Below are positions 29,301 through 37,150 of a DNA stretch of 64,000 bases, one piece after another (positions within the stretch are counted from its first letter, which is position 1; the number at the start of each line of letters is the position of its first letter). Under the pieces are notes generated by a model. The model did no database searches, was not told where the DNA came from, and was given only the letters and a program-made list of their open reading frames with translations. Origin of the DNA: Anolis sagrei (taxonomy: Eukaryota; Chordata; Lepidosauria; Squamata; Anolidae); contig NC_090028.1 of NCBI RefSeq assembly GCF_037176765.1, positions 23,177,509-23,241,508 of the forward strand, read 5' to 3'. A program made the position numbers and the translations under genes.

Positions 29301-31109
29301 TTGGCAGGCTGCAGGAAAGCAGGGTCTGGCCTAAGAGGTGTTTCTCCAAGGAGGGAGAAAAGGATATGGTAATATTTGGATGCATGTGGATGAATGTGTG
29401 TACATGTGTGTGAATGTTGAGTGAAAATGTAATTCCCCTTTGTTTGTTAACCAATGTAATTGTAAATCCAATGTAGTTGCATAGAATCTGTATGTCTGTA
29501 TGTCCAATGTCATTCTTTGTCTAAATGTTTTACTTAATCTGGTATACCCTCTCACACTGGAAATTGCAATAAAAAGAACTTATGCTTCAAAGTCATTGAA
29601 AAGTCATTCATGACACCCAGAGGGAAGAAGAGCCGCCTGAGGCGGCGGAAGCCCAGGTGGCAACGAGGTGCCCCCCCCCCCATTTCTGCTCAGTGTTCCC
29701 TCTAAGTAGAATTGCACATAATTCTACTTTACTTATTTCACAGCACTATTGGCCAAAAGCTTTGTCTAAGAGCCATGCTTCCACTTGCTTCCTGAAGGCC
29801 AGGAGGGAGGGGGTTGAATTGATTTTGCTGGGGAGGTAGTTTCATAGCAGAGGGGCCAGCATTGTGAAGGCCCTGTCCCTTGTACTTAAATTGATATTTT
29901 TAAAAAACCACAGAACAGCAAGTTTGCAAAAAGCAAACTGCAAAGTAGCGAGGGTACACTGAAAACTCGTTGTTTGAGGGAAGTTTTTCCACCAATTCTG
30001 CTTCCCTCTCAACCTTTCCAAGATGTATCTAAGTAAGATCAGCATGTCAGAGTTTTATATTATTTAGATCATTTCTTAAATGAAAAATGGGTAAGTGATT
30101 GTAAGAATCATGACCATTCATTGTATGACCAGCAACAGTCAAGCCACCTGTGAAAGCTTAGCTACTACAAATTAAGAGACTGAGAATGTAGAGAGAAGAG
30201 AAGAGTAGAGTAGAGAATGAGCAGAGAATGCTGATGGTGATGATGAGACTGTGAAGAAAGCAAGAGCTAGAAGAAGAAGAATAGATTCCTGTAAAAGCTC
30301 AAGGAAGGTTTGCTGGAATATTGGGATCAATGGAATGAAACTGTTATTTGTGACTATTGCATAAACATTTACTTCATTGTAAGAAAGTTTGTCTTCTGTG
30401 GATTGTATTATTTTTCTCAACGAGGCGCAGCTTCCGAGAAGGGGGTTTGAATGCTTGAAATCAGCATTCAAACTATAAAGCAGCAACACCATAGCTGCGA
30501 CACAGCATCATCTTGGAAAATCAAGGAAGAATTCCTGGAAGAAGAGGTGAAGTAACACCCCTAAGAGTATCAGTTAACATCATATCATAGATTAGTAACT
30601 CTTCTATCTTGGAGTGGATTTCCTACAATAAAGATTAATTTCTTCCCCCAAACCATTGACATGTTAGTTCCTTAAATCAAGATCTCTAACTTCATGCACT
30701 CCAAAACAAATCTTGCCAAGCCTGCAATGGGTTAGCCTGAGTGTTGTCACAAGTCAGAACTGACTTGAAGGCACACAACATCAACAAACTGTTGTGTTGC
30801 TGACTGCAAATGAGGGAACCATGCCTGCCTGCAGTAAGTATGACTGAAGTGGAAGAAGAGTCATGTAGACTGCCTTGAATGGGGAGGTTAAAAGGTAACT
30901 GTTTGCTTCTCTTGCCTTAATCGTCGCCAGAGTCACTCCCTTCTCGGCTGTCTTCAATGCCTTTGTGGCAGTAGCAACCTCCATCCTGGACAAGGAGCCA
31001 AATACAACCTCGATGCCGGCTTGTTCATCAGGAGGAAATCTCAAGAGGTGCTTCTGATAGGAGCCGTTGCTCTCCACGTTGCCCATCTTTTCCAGCAGAC
31101 GGTGGAATC
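10282..31109 (-). CDS. MEAK7: MEAK7 (TLDC1), complete coding region, mTOR-associated TLDc protein
   Basis: Coding exons in transcript order: 31086-30916, 25318-25088, 24229-24085, 22870-22433, 18239-18121, 17515-17336, 10413-10282. They give 471 codons with every phase closing; the human protein is about 456 residues. The start MGNVES carries Gly2 and Ser6, the N-myristoylation pattern known for this lysosome-associated protein. The first exons give the helical N-terminal region ([29 protein letters not shown]). The large fourth coding exon begins the TLDc domain ([41 protein letters not shown]). It continues in [24 protein letters not shown] and YFGLWVD, with a conserved acidic tail (SILDADPEA). 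The family acts in mTOR signalling at lysosomes. The first intron has a GC donor. No defects are seen. Confidence 0.96.
10590..10860 (+). mobile_element. CR1-type 3' fragments with (TTA)n microsatellite
   Basis: Reiterated CR1 3' phrases (GGTTGGACTGG, GGCCATCTGTTGGG) occur three times around a TTA microsatellite at about 10740-10783. This is old, broken CR1-derived sequence in a MEAK7 intron. Confidence 0.65.
10915..11110 (+). mobile_element. LINE ORF2 fragment, same family as 58550-59235
   Basis: GGACAGGAAAAGAGATTT-like sequence and GAGGTCAGCTGTGACCAGCA match the LINE copy at 58.9 kb. It is only a short piece of the C-terminal coding region. Confidence 0.75.
11755..12487 (+). mobile_element. 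CR1 LINE with internal deletion
   Basis: CR1 reverse transcriptase ([29 protein letters not shown]) breaks off near 12088 and resumes at the [13 protein letters not shown] segment, so about 450 bp typical of full copies is missing. The 3' tail with GATTCTATG is intact. Confidence 0.92.
12495..12915 (-). mobile_element. L2-like LINE 3' ORF fragment
   Basis: The reverse strand encodes degraded L2 C-terminal phrases ([22 protein letters not shown]), the counterpart of the forward-strand L2 copies at 16.0 and 19.6 kb. Confidence 0.5.
12916..13636. other. MEAK7 intron: (TTA)n and a MITE half, otherwise unassigned
   Basis: A partial MITE arm (near 12950-13040: TAATCCCACAGCATTGAGCC) and a TTA microsatellite at 13159-13194 are visible. 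The remainder has no recognised family. Confidence 0.45.
13637..13790 (-). mobile_element. L2 LINE 3' terminus with (ATT)n tail
   Basis: Read in reverse this is the L2 3' end (GGCTTGGCCCCATAGAAGCT... GACTCGGAGC... then (ATT)n), reduced to its last roughly 150 bp. Confidence 0.6.
14088..14612 (+). mobile_element. CR1 LINE, 5'-truncated
   Basis: It begins at the [19 protein letters not shown] segment and runs through the ORF2 end to a GATTCTAT tail. It is well preserved, so relatively young. Confidence 0.93.
14690..16020 (-). mobile_element. RTE-like LINE ORF2 fragment, interrupted by L2
   Basis: The reverse strand encodes [16 protein letters not shown] ... DATDRNKW at 14725-14940 and [19 protein letters not shown] at 15640-15800, followed by an upstream piece. 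Both belong to one LINE reverse transcriptase. An L2 copy separates them. The exact clade is uncertain. Confidence 0.65.
15050..15640 (+). mobile_element. L2 LINE 3' part inserted in LINE
   Basis: C-terminal coding ([26 protein letters not shown]) is followed by the 3' UTR with GTAAGCCGCACCGAGTCC, GGTATAAATAAGG-like end and (ATT)n tail. It is inserted in the opposite orientation to the surrounding LINE. Confidence 0.85.
16036..16754 (+). mobile_element. L2 LINE 3' part
   Basis: It starts with AAGGAGCTCCACTGGCTGCC (LHWLPF coding), includes [11 protein letters not shown], then the standard 3' UTR (AAGCCGCACCGAGTCCC) and (ATT)n tail at 16717-16755. Confidence 0.9.
16756..17335. other. MEAK7 intron, little recognised
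   Basis: Mostly AT-rich unassigned DNA, with a possible SINE-like scrap near 17100. Nothing further was supported. Confidence 0.35.
17336..17515 (-). CDS. MEAK7: MEAK7 exon, end of TLDc domain
   Basis: 60 codons, [20 protein letters not shown] to [10 protein letters not shown]. Acceptor TTCCAG, donor GTAAGT. It includes the TLDc C-terminal signature YFGLWVD ... [10 protein letters not shown] ... MEVWAVG. Confidence 0.97.
17655..17815. mobile_element. Palindromic MITE (ATATAATCCAG family)
   Basis: Arms GGCTGGATCTGCACTGTCAT and ATGGCAGTGTAGATGGGGCC are inverted around ATAATCCAGTT. Related scraps lie at 27170, 35965, 40430 and 60766. Confidence 0.65.
17889..17975 (+). mobile_element. tRNA-derived SINE head
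   Basis: An A-box-like TAGCACAGCTGGTTAAT and a B-box GGCAAGTTCGAATCC are spaced as in a tRNA-derived SINE. It is followed by a (TG)n/(CA)n microsatellite to about 18020. Confidence 0.7.
18121..18239 (-). CDS. MEAK7: MEAK7 exon, TLDc core
   Basis: The exon encodes [20 protein letters not shown] and ends [10 protein letters not shown] before GTGAGT. It joins the preceding exon through a split Gly codon. Confidence 0.97.
18500..18866 (+). mobile_element. Old CR1-like 3' fragments
   Basis: Two successive CR1 3' phrases (GGCCATCTGCTGGGAGTG, GGTTGGACTGGATG) precede the tandem array beginning at 18867. Confidence 0.6.
18867..19440 (+). repeat. Tandem array of a CR1-related ~110-125-bp unit
   Basis: Units starting GATTCTATCACAAGC recur at 18871, 18987, 19096, 19218 and 19343. 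Each contains AACA(T/G)TGTGAT and TTGTGTCTTCCTG ... GGGTTGGATGG. The units differ, so the array is old. It resumes at 21275. Confidence 0.88.
19441..21274 (-). mobile_element. LTR-element fossil inserted in the tandem array
   Basis: A reverse-strand element opens TGTAGTGAATCC at 21274. An LTR-like stretch of roughly 700 bp includes an AATAAA signal, then a short primer-site-like TGGTGGCAGC, then a reduced internal part. GATGG lies on both sides as a 5-bp duplication. It is incomplete (no second LTR seen) and carries an L2 insertion. It is younger than the array it splits. Confidence 0.6.
19614..20340 (+). mobile_element. L2 LINE 3' part
   Basis: The sequence starts at CAAGGAGCTCCACTGGCTGC, encodes [18 protein letters not shown] and [13 protein letters not shown], and ends with the standard L2 3' UTR and (AAT)n at 20295-20338. 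It lies within the LTR fossil. Confidence 0.9.
21275..21450 (+). repeat. Remainder of the CR1-related tandem array
   Basis: It starts GATGGCCTTTGGGGTCC and continues GGAATTCTGTCACAAG, in register with the array that stops at 19440. Confidence 0.8.
21555..22263 (+). mobile_element. LTR-like fossil
   Basis: It opens TGTTAGAATATATTCG, contains AATAAA signals late in its length, ends near CTATACA, and is followed by TTGGTGACAGAGGG, which resembles a primer-binding site. Only one LTR-like unit is seen. It lies about 170 bp from the MEAK7 exon at 22433. Confidence 0.5.
22433..22870 (-). CDS. MEAK7: MEAK7 large exon, start of TLDc domain
   Basis: 438 bases encode [20 protein letters not shown] to [11 protein letters not shown], with split Asp and Gly codons at the ends. 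Donor GTAAGG, acceptor CTTCAG. It is much more GC-rich than its flanks. Confidence 0.96.
22875..23105 (-). mobile_element. Old CR1 3' end
   Basis: Reverse-strand CR1 3' phrases (GGCCATCCAATCCAACC, AGCCTCTGCTTAAAA, AGGAAGTTCTTCCT). It begins just upstream of the MEAK7 exon acceptor. Confidence 0.8.
23341..23391. repeat. (AT)n microsatellite
   Basis: About 25 uninterrupted AT dinucleotides in a MEAK7 intron. Confidence 0.95.
23600..23745 (+). mobile_element. Penelope-like element terminal fragment
   Basis: TCTGAGGATTTTTGCCGCAG, GTGGGTGAAACGTAAGG and CAGCCATGAAAGCCTTC match one arm of the foldback at 54871-55734. Confidence 0.7.
23750..23925 (-). mobile_element. Old CR1 fragment
   Basis: Reverse-strand phrases such as CCTCCTTCTCTGGACACATTC correspond to CR1 coding (ECVQRR). 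Confidence 0.6.
24085..24229 (-). CDS. MEAK7: MEAK7 exon ([13 protein letters not shown])
   Basis: The acceptor is taken as TTGAAG directly before TTTGCAGAG, because this keeps phase 0 and aligns without a gap to the human VQKFTEDLV block as remembered. The exon ends SELKTA plus one base before GTGAGA. Confidence 0.9.
24300..24905 (+). mobile_element. L2 LINE 3' part
   Basis: C-terminal coding ([11 protein letters not shown] in a shifted frame; WNSLP equivalent) is followed by ATGTAAGCCGCACCGAGTCC and a GGTATAAATAAAG end. It starts about 70 bp from a MEAK7 exon. Confidence 0.85.
25088..25318 (-). CDS. MEAK7: MEAK7 exon (RLYDGM ... EQF)
   Basis: 77 codons, [20 protein letters not shown] to [10 protein letters not shown], phase 0 at both ends. 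Acceptor GGCCAG, donor GTAAGG. Confidence 0.95.
25376..25790 (+). mobile_element. Old L2-like 3' fragment
   Basis: GGATTTGAAAACCTGGATGTTTCAG and the following thymine-rich 3' region resemble L2, but the match is weak and much decayed. Confidence 0.4.
25790..26660 (-). mobile_element. R4-like LINE 3' region with duplicated end
   Basis: The reverse strand encodes [20 protein letters not shown] followed by [20 protein letters not shown], a CxxC/H..C segment seen near the C-terminus of R4/Dong-type LINEs. The 3' end is present twice (about 25790-25985 and 26005-26190), both starting GAAACACAACAAGATGAGTC on the forward strand. Confidence 0.6.
26648..26700. repeat. (GTT)n(ATT)n microsatellite
   Basis: GTT repeats pass into ATT repeats next to the LINE boundary. 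Confidence 0.9.
26690..27165. mobile_element. LINE/SINE 3'-end scraps, otherwise AT-rich
   Basis: A reverse-strand end (TTTATTTCTAGACTGCCCTC ... GGGACTCAGGGCAG) at 26695-26780 and a forward end (GAAGCCGCCCTGAGTCCCCC) at 27098-27165 bracket AT-rich unassigned DNA. Confidence 0.5.
27314..27645. mobile_element. Foldback pogo/Tigger-like MITE
   Basis: The ends are inverted: CAGTGATCCCTCACTTACCG with GTTCCAGGACC, and GGTCCTGGAACGTAACACCC to GAGGGACCCTG. The arms remain complementary through purine/pyrimidine-rich centres. The TA target duplication is clear only on the left. Confidence 0.6.
28062..28745 (+). mobile_element. L2 LINE 3' part
   Basis: It begins TTTAAGGAGCTCCCACTGGC, carries a decayed C-terminal frame (CCGGTGAGGTCCTGCTCTCG) and the standard 3' UTR ending GGTACAAATAAAGTTAATAA. 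Confidence 0.88.
28762..29612 (+). mobile_element. Possible solo LTR fossil
   Basis: About 850 bp with TATAAAAG near 29013, AATAAA near 29569 and a terminal CATGACA is laid out like a retroviral LTR. No flanking duplication or internal region was recognised, so the call is tentative. Confidence 0.4.
29613..30915. other. MEAK7 intron, mixed; short L2-like antisense scrap
   Basis: A small reverse-strand scrap near 29820-29890 (AGAGGGGCCAGCATTGTGAA) resembles L2. The block at about 30080-30680 has an AATAAA near 30629 and could be another decayed LTR, but nothing decisive is visible. Confidence 0.3.
30916..31109 (-). CDS. MEAK7: MEAK7 first coding exon with start codon
   Basis: The start codon is at 31086-31084. 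The exon opens 23 bases upstream after a long pyrimidine tract ending CATAG, so a noncoding 5' exon must exist further upstream. 57 codons run from [10 protein letters not shown] to GVTLATIK. The donor is AAG followed by GCAAGA, a GC-type donor. Confidence 0.93.
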
Positions 31110-31462
31110 CTATGAGGAAAAGAAAAGGGAAGAGGAAGGAGACCAGCATGAGAACGGCAGTGAGGCTCAGGTGTGTCCAAGCCACCAGCCGAAGCAACAA
31201 GAGGAGCAGAAGAGAGGTCCAAAGCACTCTGTGTCTCTTCTCTCTTTTGCCACACTCTTTGCATCACCAGAGGCTGGGTGGACATGGAAAAACCAATACA
31301 GTTAAATGATTGCTTTAGCTTGTGCATAATTAATAGCACTCAACCATTATCTATCACAAAAGTATCTGGTGAATTCAGCTGCACACTGAATCGTCCTCAG
31401 GCATTCTGTGTTCCAGAAGTCATTCTTATTGCTGTTGTTATTATTATTATATCCCACTTTCA

Positions 31463-31712
31463 GACATGACTTTCACCAGAGCCCCTGGTAGTGCAACCCT
31501 TGTGACGGCAGGACTGGGTTGGTGGTTTGAATCCAGCAAGCGGGGTGAGCTCCCGTCTGTTAGCTCCAGCTTCCCATGCAGGGACATGAGGGAAGTCTCC
31601 CACAGGATGGTAACACATCCGGGCGTCCCAGGGCAACGTCCTTGCAGACGGCCAATTTTCTCAAACCAGAAGCAACTTGCAGTTTCTCAAGTTGCTCCTG
31701 ACATGAAAAAAA
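31463..31712 (+). mobile_element. tRNA-related SINE
   Basis: A promoter-like head (CCCCTGGTAGTGCAAC, GGTTTGAATCCAGC) is followed by a body AACTTGCAGTTTCTCAAG, GCTCCTGACATG and an A-rich end. A rearranged relative lies at 62965-63200. Confidence 0.7.
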
Positions 31713-31774
31713 AAGACATGAGACTCAAAGCCATCTATATATGGCCAACATAGGAAAAGCATGCCAGCCAAACA

Positions 31775-32175
31775 GGTTTTGTTGTTGTTCATTCGTTCAG
31801 TCGCTTCCGATTCTTCGTGACCTCATGGACCAGCCCATGCCAGAGCTCCCTGTCAGTCGTCACCACCCCCAACTCCTTCAAGATCAAGCCAGTCACTTCA
31901 AGTATACCATCCATCCATCATGTCCTTGGTCAGCCCTTCTTCCCTTTTCCTTCAATTTCCCCCAGCATAACTGTCTTCTCTAAGCTTTCCTGTCTTCTCA
32001 TAGTGTGGGCAAAATACTTCATCTTTGTCTCTAATATCCTTCCCTCCAATGAGCAGTCGGGCTTTATTTCCTGAAATATGGACTGGTTGGGTCTTCTTGC
32101 GGTCCAAGGCACTCTCCAATACCACAGTTCAAAAGCATCTATCTCCCTTCGCTCAGGCTTCCCTATGGTCTAGCT
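31775..32175 (-). mobile_element. BovB/RTE LINE C-terminal fragment
   Basis: The reverse strand encodes PWTARRPNQSIFQEIKPDCS and KMKYFAHTMRRQESLEKTVM, and at the low end the HEVTKNRKR-like terminus. These are hallmark BovB ORF2 C-terminal motifs. Confidence 0.88.
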
Positions 32176-32309
32176 CCAAAAGGGCTGCTGACAGCAACAC
32201 ATTACATCTTGTAGTCGCCAAAGCTCTCCTCTGGCTGGGATTGAGCAAAATGCTCACATGGAATTAATGATGTGGTAGGGGAACAAGTTGTTTTTGCTGC
32301 AAGAATCAG

Positions 32310-33660
32310 ATTATGGAAGTCAAGATCCAAAAGTCTGAGAGGAAGGCACCTCAAGCAAACCCTTACCAGGGCAGCATTTCTTATGAAAATATATGTCTTC
32401 ATTGCAAAAGAATATGCGGATCCAAAATAAGTATCTACAGTCACTTATGGACCCACCGCCAAGACTCTACCCTTGGAAGGCAATCAGACTCAGCCAAGAG
32501 GGATTGCTGATGATGAATAGAAATGCCCTTGGAGGGAATATCAAGTCACAAATAAGTGACAAGTCACAAATAAGTAACAGTGGCAAGAAGTTGACAGGGA
32601 ACTAATAAAATGAATTTCAACAAGGACAAATGTAAGATACAGGACTTAGGCAGAAAAAAAATGAAATGCAAAGATACAGAATGGGGGACGATGCCTGGCT
32701 TGACAAGAGAATATGTGAGAAAGATCTTGGAATCTTTGTGAAATACAAGCTGAACATGAGCAAAGAGTGTGATGCAGGAGCTACAAGGGCAATGGGATTT
32801 GGGGCTGCATCCAAAGGAATATAGCATCTAGATCAAGCGAAGACCTGGTACCTCTGTATTCTGCTTTGGCCAGACCCCTTTACCTGGAATCACACTGTGT
32901 CCAATTCTGGGCCCCACAGTTTAAAAGATAGATTGACTCTAAGCTGGAAGAGGGTGACTAAAAGGATCAAAGGTCTGGAGACCATGAATTCCATGAATTC
33001 CAATTAGGAGAGTCTTAAAGAGATAAGTCTGCTTAGCCTGCAGAAGAGAAGGTTAAGAGAATGAGACATGAGAGGACCATTGATACATTTGTGAAAGGCT
33101 GTCACAAGAAAGAGGGAGGAGGTTTGTTTTCTGCTGCCCTGAAATCTAGGACTCAATGGGTTCAAATGACAGGGAAGGAGATTCCACCTGAACATGGTGA
33201 ATAACTTCCTGGTGGTAAGGACAGTGGAACTCTCTGCCTCAGAGTCCTGTGGCGGCTCCTTTCTTGGAGTCTTTAAACAGAGCCTAGGTGGCTATCTGTC
33301 TGGGATGCTTTGATTGTGCTTTTCCTGAATGGCAGGGGGCTGGACTAGATGGCCCATGCGTCTCTTCCAACTCCATGATTCTATGAATAGGGAGAAACAG
33401 GCAGAGAGAAAGAAGGCCCCGCAAGCAAACCCTTGTCAGGACAGCCTTCCATTGGAAATATATGTCTTCACTATGAATGCAAGACCATACAGATCCAGAA
33501 TAAGTCTCTACAATCATGGATCCACTTCCCTTGGAAGGCAATCAGACTCAACCAAGAGGGATTGCCACCAATGAATTAGGGATGTCCTTGGAGGGAATAT
33601 CAAGTCATAAAGACGAAACTGTGGCAAGAAGATGACAGGGAAAAGGCTCTGTGTGTCAAG
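32310..33660 (+). mobile_element. LINE C-terminal zinc-finger fragment in two copies flanking CR1
   Basis: ERKAPQANP ... CLHCKRICGSKISIYSHL at 32330-32515 and ERKKAPQANPCQDS at 33390-33570 are two copies of a C2H2-like C-terminal segment. The same type lies at 59090-59190. A CR1 copy lies between them. Confidence 0.65.
32598..33390 (+). mobile_element. CR1-like LINE, diverged
   Basis: CR1 phrases (KMNFNKDKC, RYRMGDDAWL equivalents, KLEEG..TKRIKGLET) are followed by the 3' end GGCTGGACTAGATGGCCCATG and CATGATTCTATG. It is more diverged than the CR1 copies at 14 and 43 kb. Confidence 0.85.
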
Positions 33661-34530
33661 CCATTCTCAAAAGTGAGGCCTAGGAAAGACAAGATAAGTT
33701 AACAATGTTAATGACACCATGAGCTTGATAAAATAGGTATTCAAGGCCATGCAACTCTATCTCTGTTGGCTTTAAAAGCCATTTAACAAAAGAACTTATT
33801 GCATTTCATCACTGTCAATCTCCCCTTTGACAAATCACAGGTTTCTGACTCTACAAACAAATGCACATTTGAAAATATACCTTTCTGTTTGTTAAAATAA
33901 TGCAGTCATAACGGAAGACATTTTTCCAGCATCAAGAGCCATATGTAAGTGGTGTTTTTTTTTTTAAAAAAGTATGCAACATGAGTCCTCTTTTATTAAA
34001 CAAGCTCCGGTGACAGAGAGACAAATTAACGATCAAAGCACTGACAAGCATGAATTATTCACCAAACACAGCTACCTAAAACCTGTCAAGGAAAGCAAAG
34101 GAGAAAAGGGAAACGCAGCAGCAACAAAACACAGGTTGTCATTCCATACGAAGGGCATCCCTGCCTTCCTGTTCAGAGTAATCGAAACCAGCTTGGTTTG
34201 GATCAAGTCAAGAATAGAAAGAAGAAAGGATTAATCTTCAAGAAAGAAGAAAGGATTAATCTTAAAGTTAACTTCTTCAAATGTTGGGAAGGAGGAGAGG
34301 GAAGGCATCATTTTACTTTGTATGATAGTCATTAAATAATAATAATATTAATAATAAATCTTTATTTATGTGCCACTTTTCTCCCAGATCTACCCCCTCC
34401 CTTTCCTTCTTTTATTTTCCTTTCCTTTTTTTCCCTTTCCCTCTTGGGTCTTGGCTGTTCTCAGCACGGAGGTACTGGTTGGGAACTCACACGGGAGGGA
34501 TTCTGTGTGTGTGCCCATAAGGCTAATCCA
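33661..34530. other. Upstream MEAK7 intron, no recognised element
   Basis: AT-rich sequence with a short duplication (GAAAGAAGAAAGGATTAATC twice at about 34215-34262). No gene or repeat family was seen. Confidence 0.4.
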
Positions 34531-34535
34531 TATTG

Positions 34536-34670
34536 CAGTGGTTCTCAACCTGGGGTCCCCAGATGTTTCTGGCCTACAACTCCCAGAAATCCCAACCAGT
34601 TTACCAGCTGTTAGGATTTCTGGGAGTTGGAGGCCAAAAACATCTGGAGACCCCAGGTTGAGAACCACTG
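34536..34670. mobile_element. Foldback hAT MITE with 8-bp duplication
   Basis: The element runs from CAGTGGTTCTCAACCTGGGG to its inverted partner CAGGTTGAGAACCACTG, 135 bp in all. It is flanked by CCATATTG (34528-34535) and CCATTTTG (34671-34678), an 8-bp duplication with one difference. Confidence 0.9.
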
Positions 34671-34809
34671 CCATTTTGAGTTATGGGAAGGAATTCTGGG
34701 AAATGAAGTCCAGTATTCAAAGAAATGACAAAAAGGTACGCTCTGTGAGTTACCAAAGGCTGTCCAGGAAGGCACAATCAAAACACTCCCGAAAGATGAC
34801 CATTCATTT

Positions 34810-35965
34810 TTACTTTATAGCAACCCTAGGCTATAATATATCTACAATAATATCTATGTATTTATCACAATAATATCTATAAGTCTACTATCTGTCTATC
34901 TACGAGGGTTATTTTTTAAGTAAGGTCCGTTTTGTTGTAGACACTAGTAGTTCGAGCGCATACCACAACGAGCACGTGCGCCGTGTACCGGCATGCCTCG
35001 GGAACAACTGTGCTCAGTTTCCGCTTTGTAGCTAACCTGTGCTTTAAAAATGTTTAAGACTATCAACTCACCCTCTGCATGTGAGGTTCGCTCAGTGATA
35101 CAGTTTTTGTCAGCAAGGAACTTGCCTGCTGCAGAAATTCATCGACAGATGTGTGAAGTGTACGGTGATACTGTTATGAGTGAAAGCAAAGTGCGTAAGT
35201 GGGTATGACAATTCAAAGATGGCCGTGACAACGTCCATGATGAGGACCGCTCCGATCACCCTTCTTTGATTACAGACGATTTGGTGGCTTCAGTTGAAGC
35301 GAGGATTTGTGAAGAGGGTATTTTAAAATTGGTTCAGAGGTATGATAAGTGTTTGGCAACTATATCAAAAAATAGAGTGAAGTATGTACTTTCTGAAAAT
35401 AAATTTACTTTTTTGAAATAAACTTATGTTCAAACGGATCTTACTTAAAAATACCCCTTGTATATATGATATCTATATGTCTGTAACAATAATATCTACA
35501 TGTCTATAATAATATCTATAGGTCTATAATAATATCCATATCATATCCATATGTCTATCATTATAATATCTGTCTGTCAATAATATCTATACATCTATAA
35601 TAATACCTATATGCCTATAATATCTATGCTCATAGTAATATCTATATACATGTATAATATCTACAATATCTATATGCCTATAATACCACCTATAGGTCTG
35701 TAATAATATCCATACATCTGTTGCCAGTTTTTGCTTGAAAGATATTTCGCCCTGTGCTCCTTCTATTTAGTTTTATACTAATACTTCTGATTAGTTTTAT
35801 ACTAATTTATGCAATGCTTTTGATACGAAATAAATAAATAACATCTATAATAATAATACCTATATGCCTTTAATAATATTTGTGTCTATAATAATATCTA
35901 TATGCCTATAATAATACCTATACATCTGTAATAATAAGAACAATAATAATACCTATATAATATCT
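34810..35965. repeat. AT-rich tandem array (TAATATCTATA units), split by mariner
   Basis: Irregular 11-14-bp units of the type CTATAATAATATCTATATG run from about 34835 to 34900 and from 35461 to 35960. The mariner copy at 34903-35460 interrupts them. Confidence 0.85.
34903..35460 (+). mobile_element. Mariner element, internally deleted, with TA duplications
   Basis: The terminal repeats CGAGGGTTATTTTTTAAGTA and (inverted) CAAGGGGTATTTTTAAGTAA are flanked by TA on both sides. An ATG at 35050 opens a transposase remnant: EIHRQMCEVYGDTVMSESKV, then a premature TGA, then DEDRS and SLITDDLVASVEARI. The remnant jumps directly to a C-terminal piece (QRYDKCLATI). The catalytic middle is missing, so it could move only with enzyme supplied in trans. 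Confidence 0.92.
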
Positions 35966-36149
35966 TTGAACTGGGTTATATGGCAGTGTGGACTCAGGTA
36001 ACCCAGGGCCCTTCCACACATCCATAGAACCCTTTGGCCTCAAGGAGACTGAAATGGGCCTATCTTAGGTTGACACTTTGCCACTTCAGTTGTGTATTGA
36101 TAGCTTAGAAACCAGCTCTTCCTCTTTTCTTTCTTTCCCATTTCTCCAC

Positions 36150-36185
36150 AATGGGCCACAGGAACGCGTGGCCAGCTACAGCTAG
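36150..36185 (+). mobile_element. Helitron 3' end abutting next Helitron
   Basis: A hairpin GGCCACAGGAACGCGTGGCC is followed about 11 bases later by CTAG, the Helitron 3' terminus. The 5' part of this copy was not recognised. Confidence 0.75.
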
Positions 36186-37107
36186 TCTATATAAATAAAA
36201 ATGTAATGTTCGTTTGTGGTATTAACACAACTCAAAAAACACTAGACGAATTGCCACCACATTTGGCCACAAGCTAACTACTAACTTAAGAAGTGACCAT
36301 CACTCAAAAATAACTGATTTTGTAATTTGAGAGTTGTAGTTGCTGGGATTTATAGTTCACCTACAATCAAAGAGCATTCGAACTCCACCAATGATGGAAC
36401 TGAACCAAATGTGGCACACAGGACTCCCATGACCAACAGAAAGCACTGACCTTGAGTTTGGGAGTTGTAGTTCACCTACATCCAGAGAGCACTGTGGATT
36501 CAAGCAATAATGGCTCTGGACCAAACTTGGCACAAATATTCCATATACCCAATTATGAACACAGATGGAGTTTAGGGGAAATAGACCTTGACATTTGAGA
36601 GTTGTAGTCAGGGGCGGCTCGTCCATTACGCGAAGTAAGCGGTCGCAGAACACTTTTTTTTTGCCAGGGGAGCAGAGGCGACTCTGTAAATGCCCGTCGA
36701 CCGCCACTTGAGGAGTGCCCCCTCAGCTCACAACAGCCCTAGCAGTCTGGGGGGAGCCTCGACTTTCTTGCCTCGCTGCTGGGCGATCCTCTTCCCAAAG
36801 TGGCCGGGCCCTTGAGCCTCGCCTAGCCCCTCTCATTCCTGCTCCACCTGGCCACCAGATGCGTGAGCAGAGCCGGCGCTCAGTCGTTCTCTGTGTTAGA
36901 TCCCTTTCCCATGACCAGCTCTCTTTCCCGATCCCCCGGCGCTCCACCCGCCTCATCTCCTCTCCCCAATCCGCGGGTGGGCCAAGGGATGGAGCCGCCG
37001 CGCCTGGCCCACTTCGGGTCTGGAGGTGTGTCTGAAGACCCCAGCGTGCGCACCAAAAGCCGCCTCTTCTCCTGACTTTCTCTTCAGCCATTGGGACCAA
37101 GAGAGAG

Positions 37108-37150
<43 letters not shown>

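Noticed and set aside
34370-34873. 167-codon frame over a MITE
   Set aside because: It includes both arms of the 135-bp foldback MITE and is not a gene.
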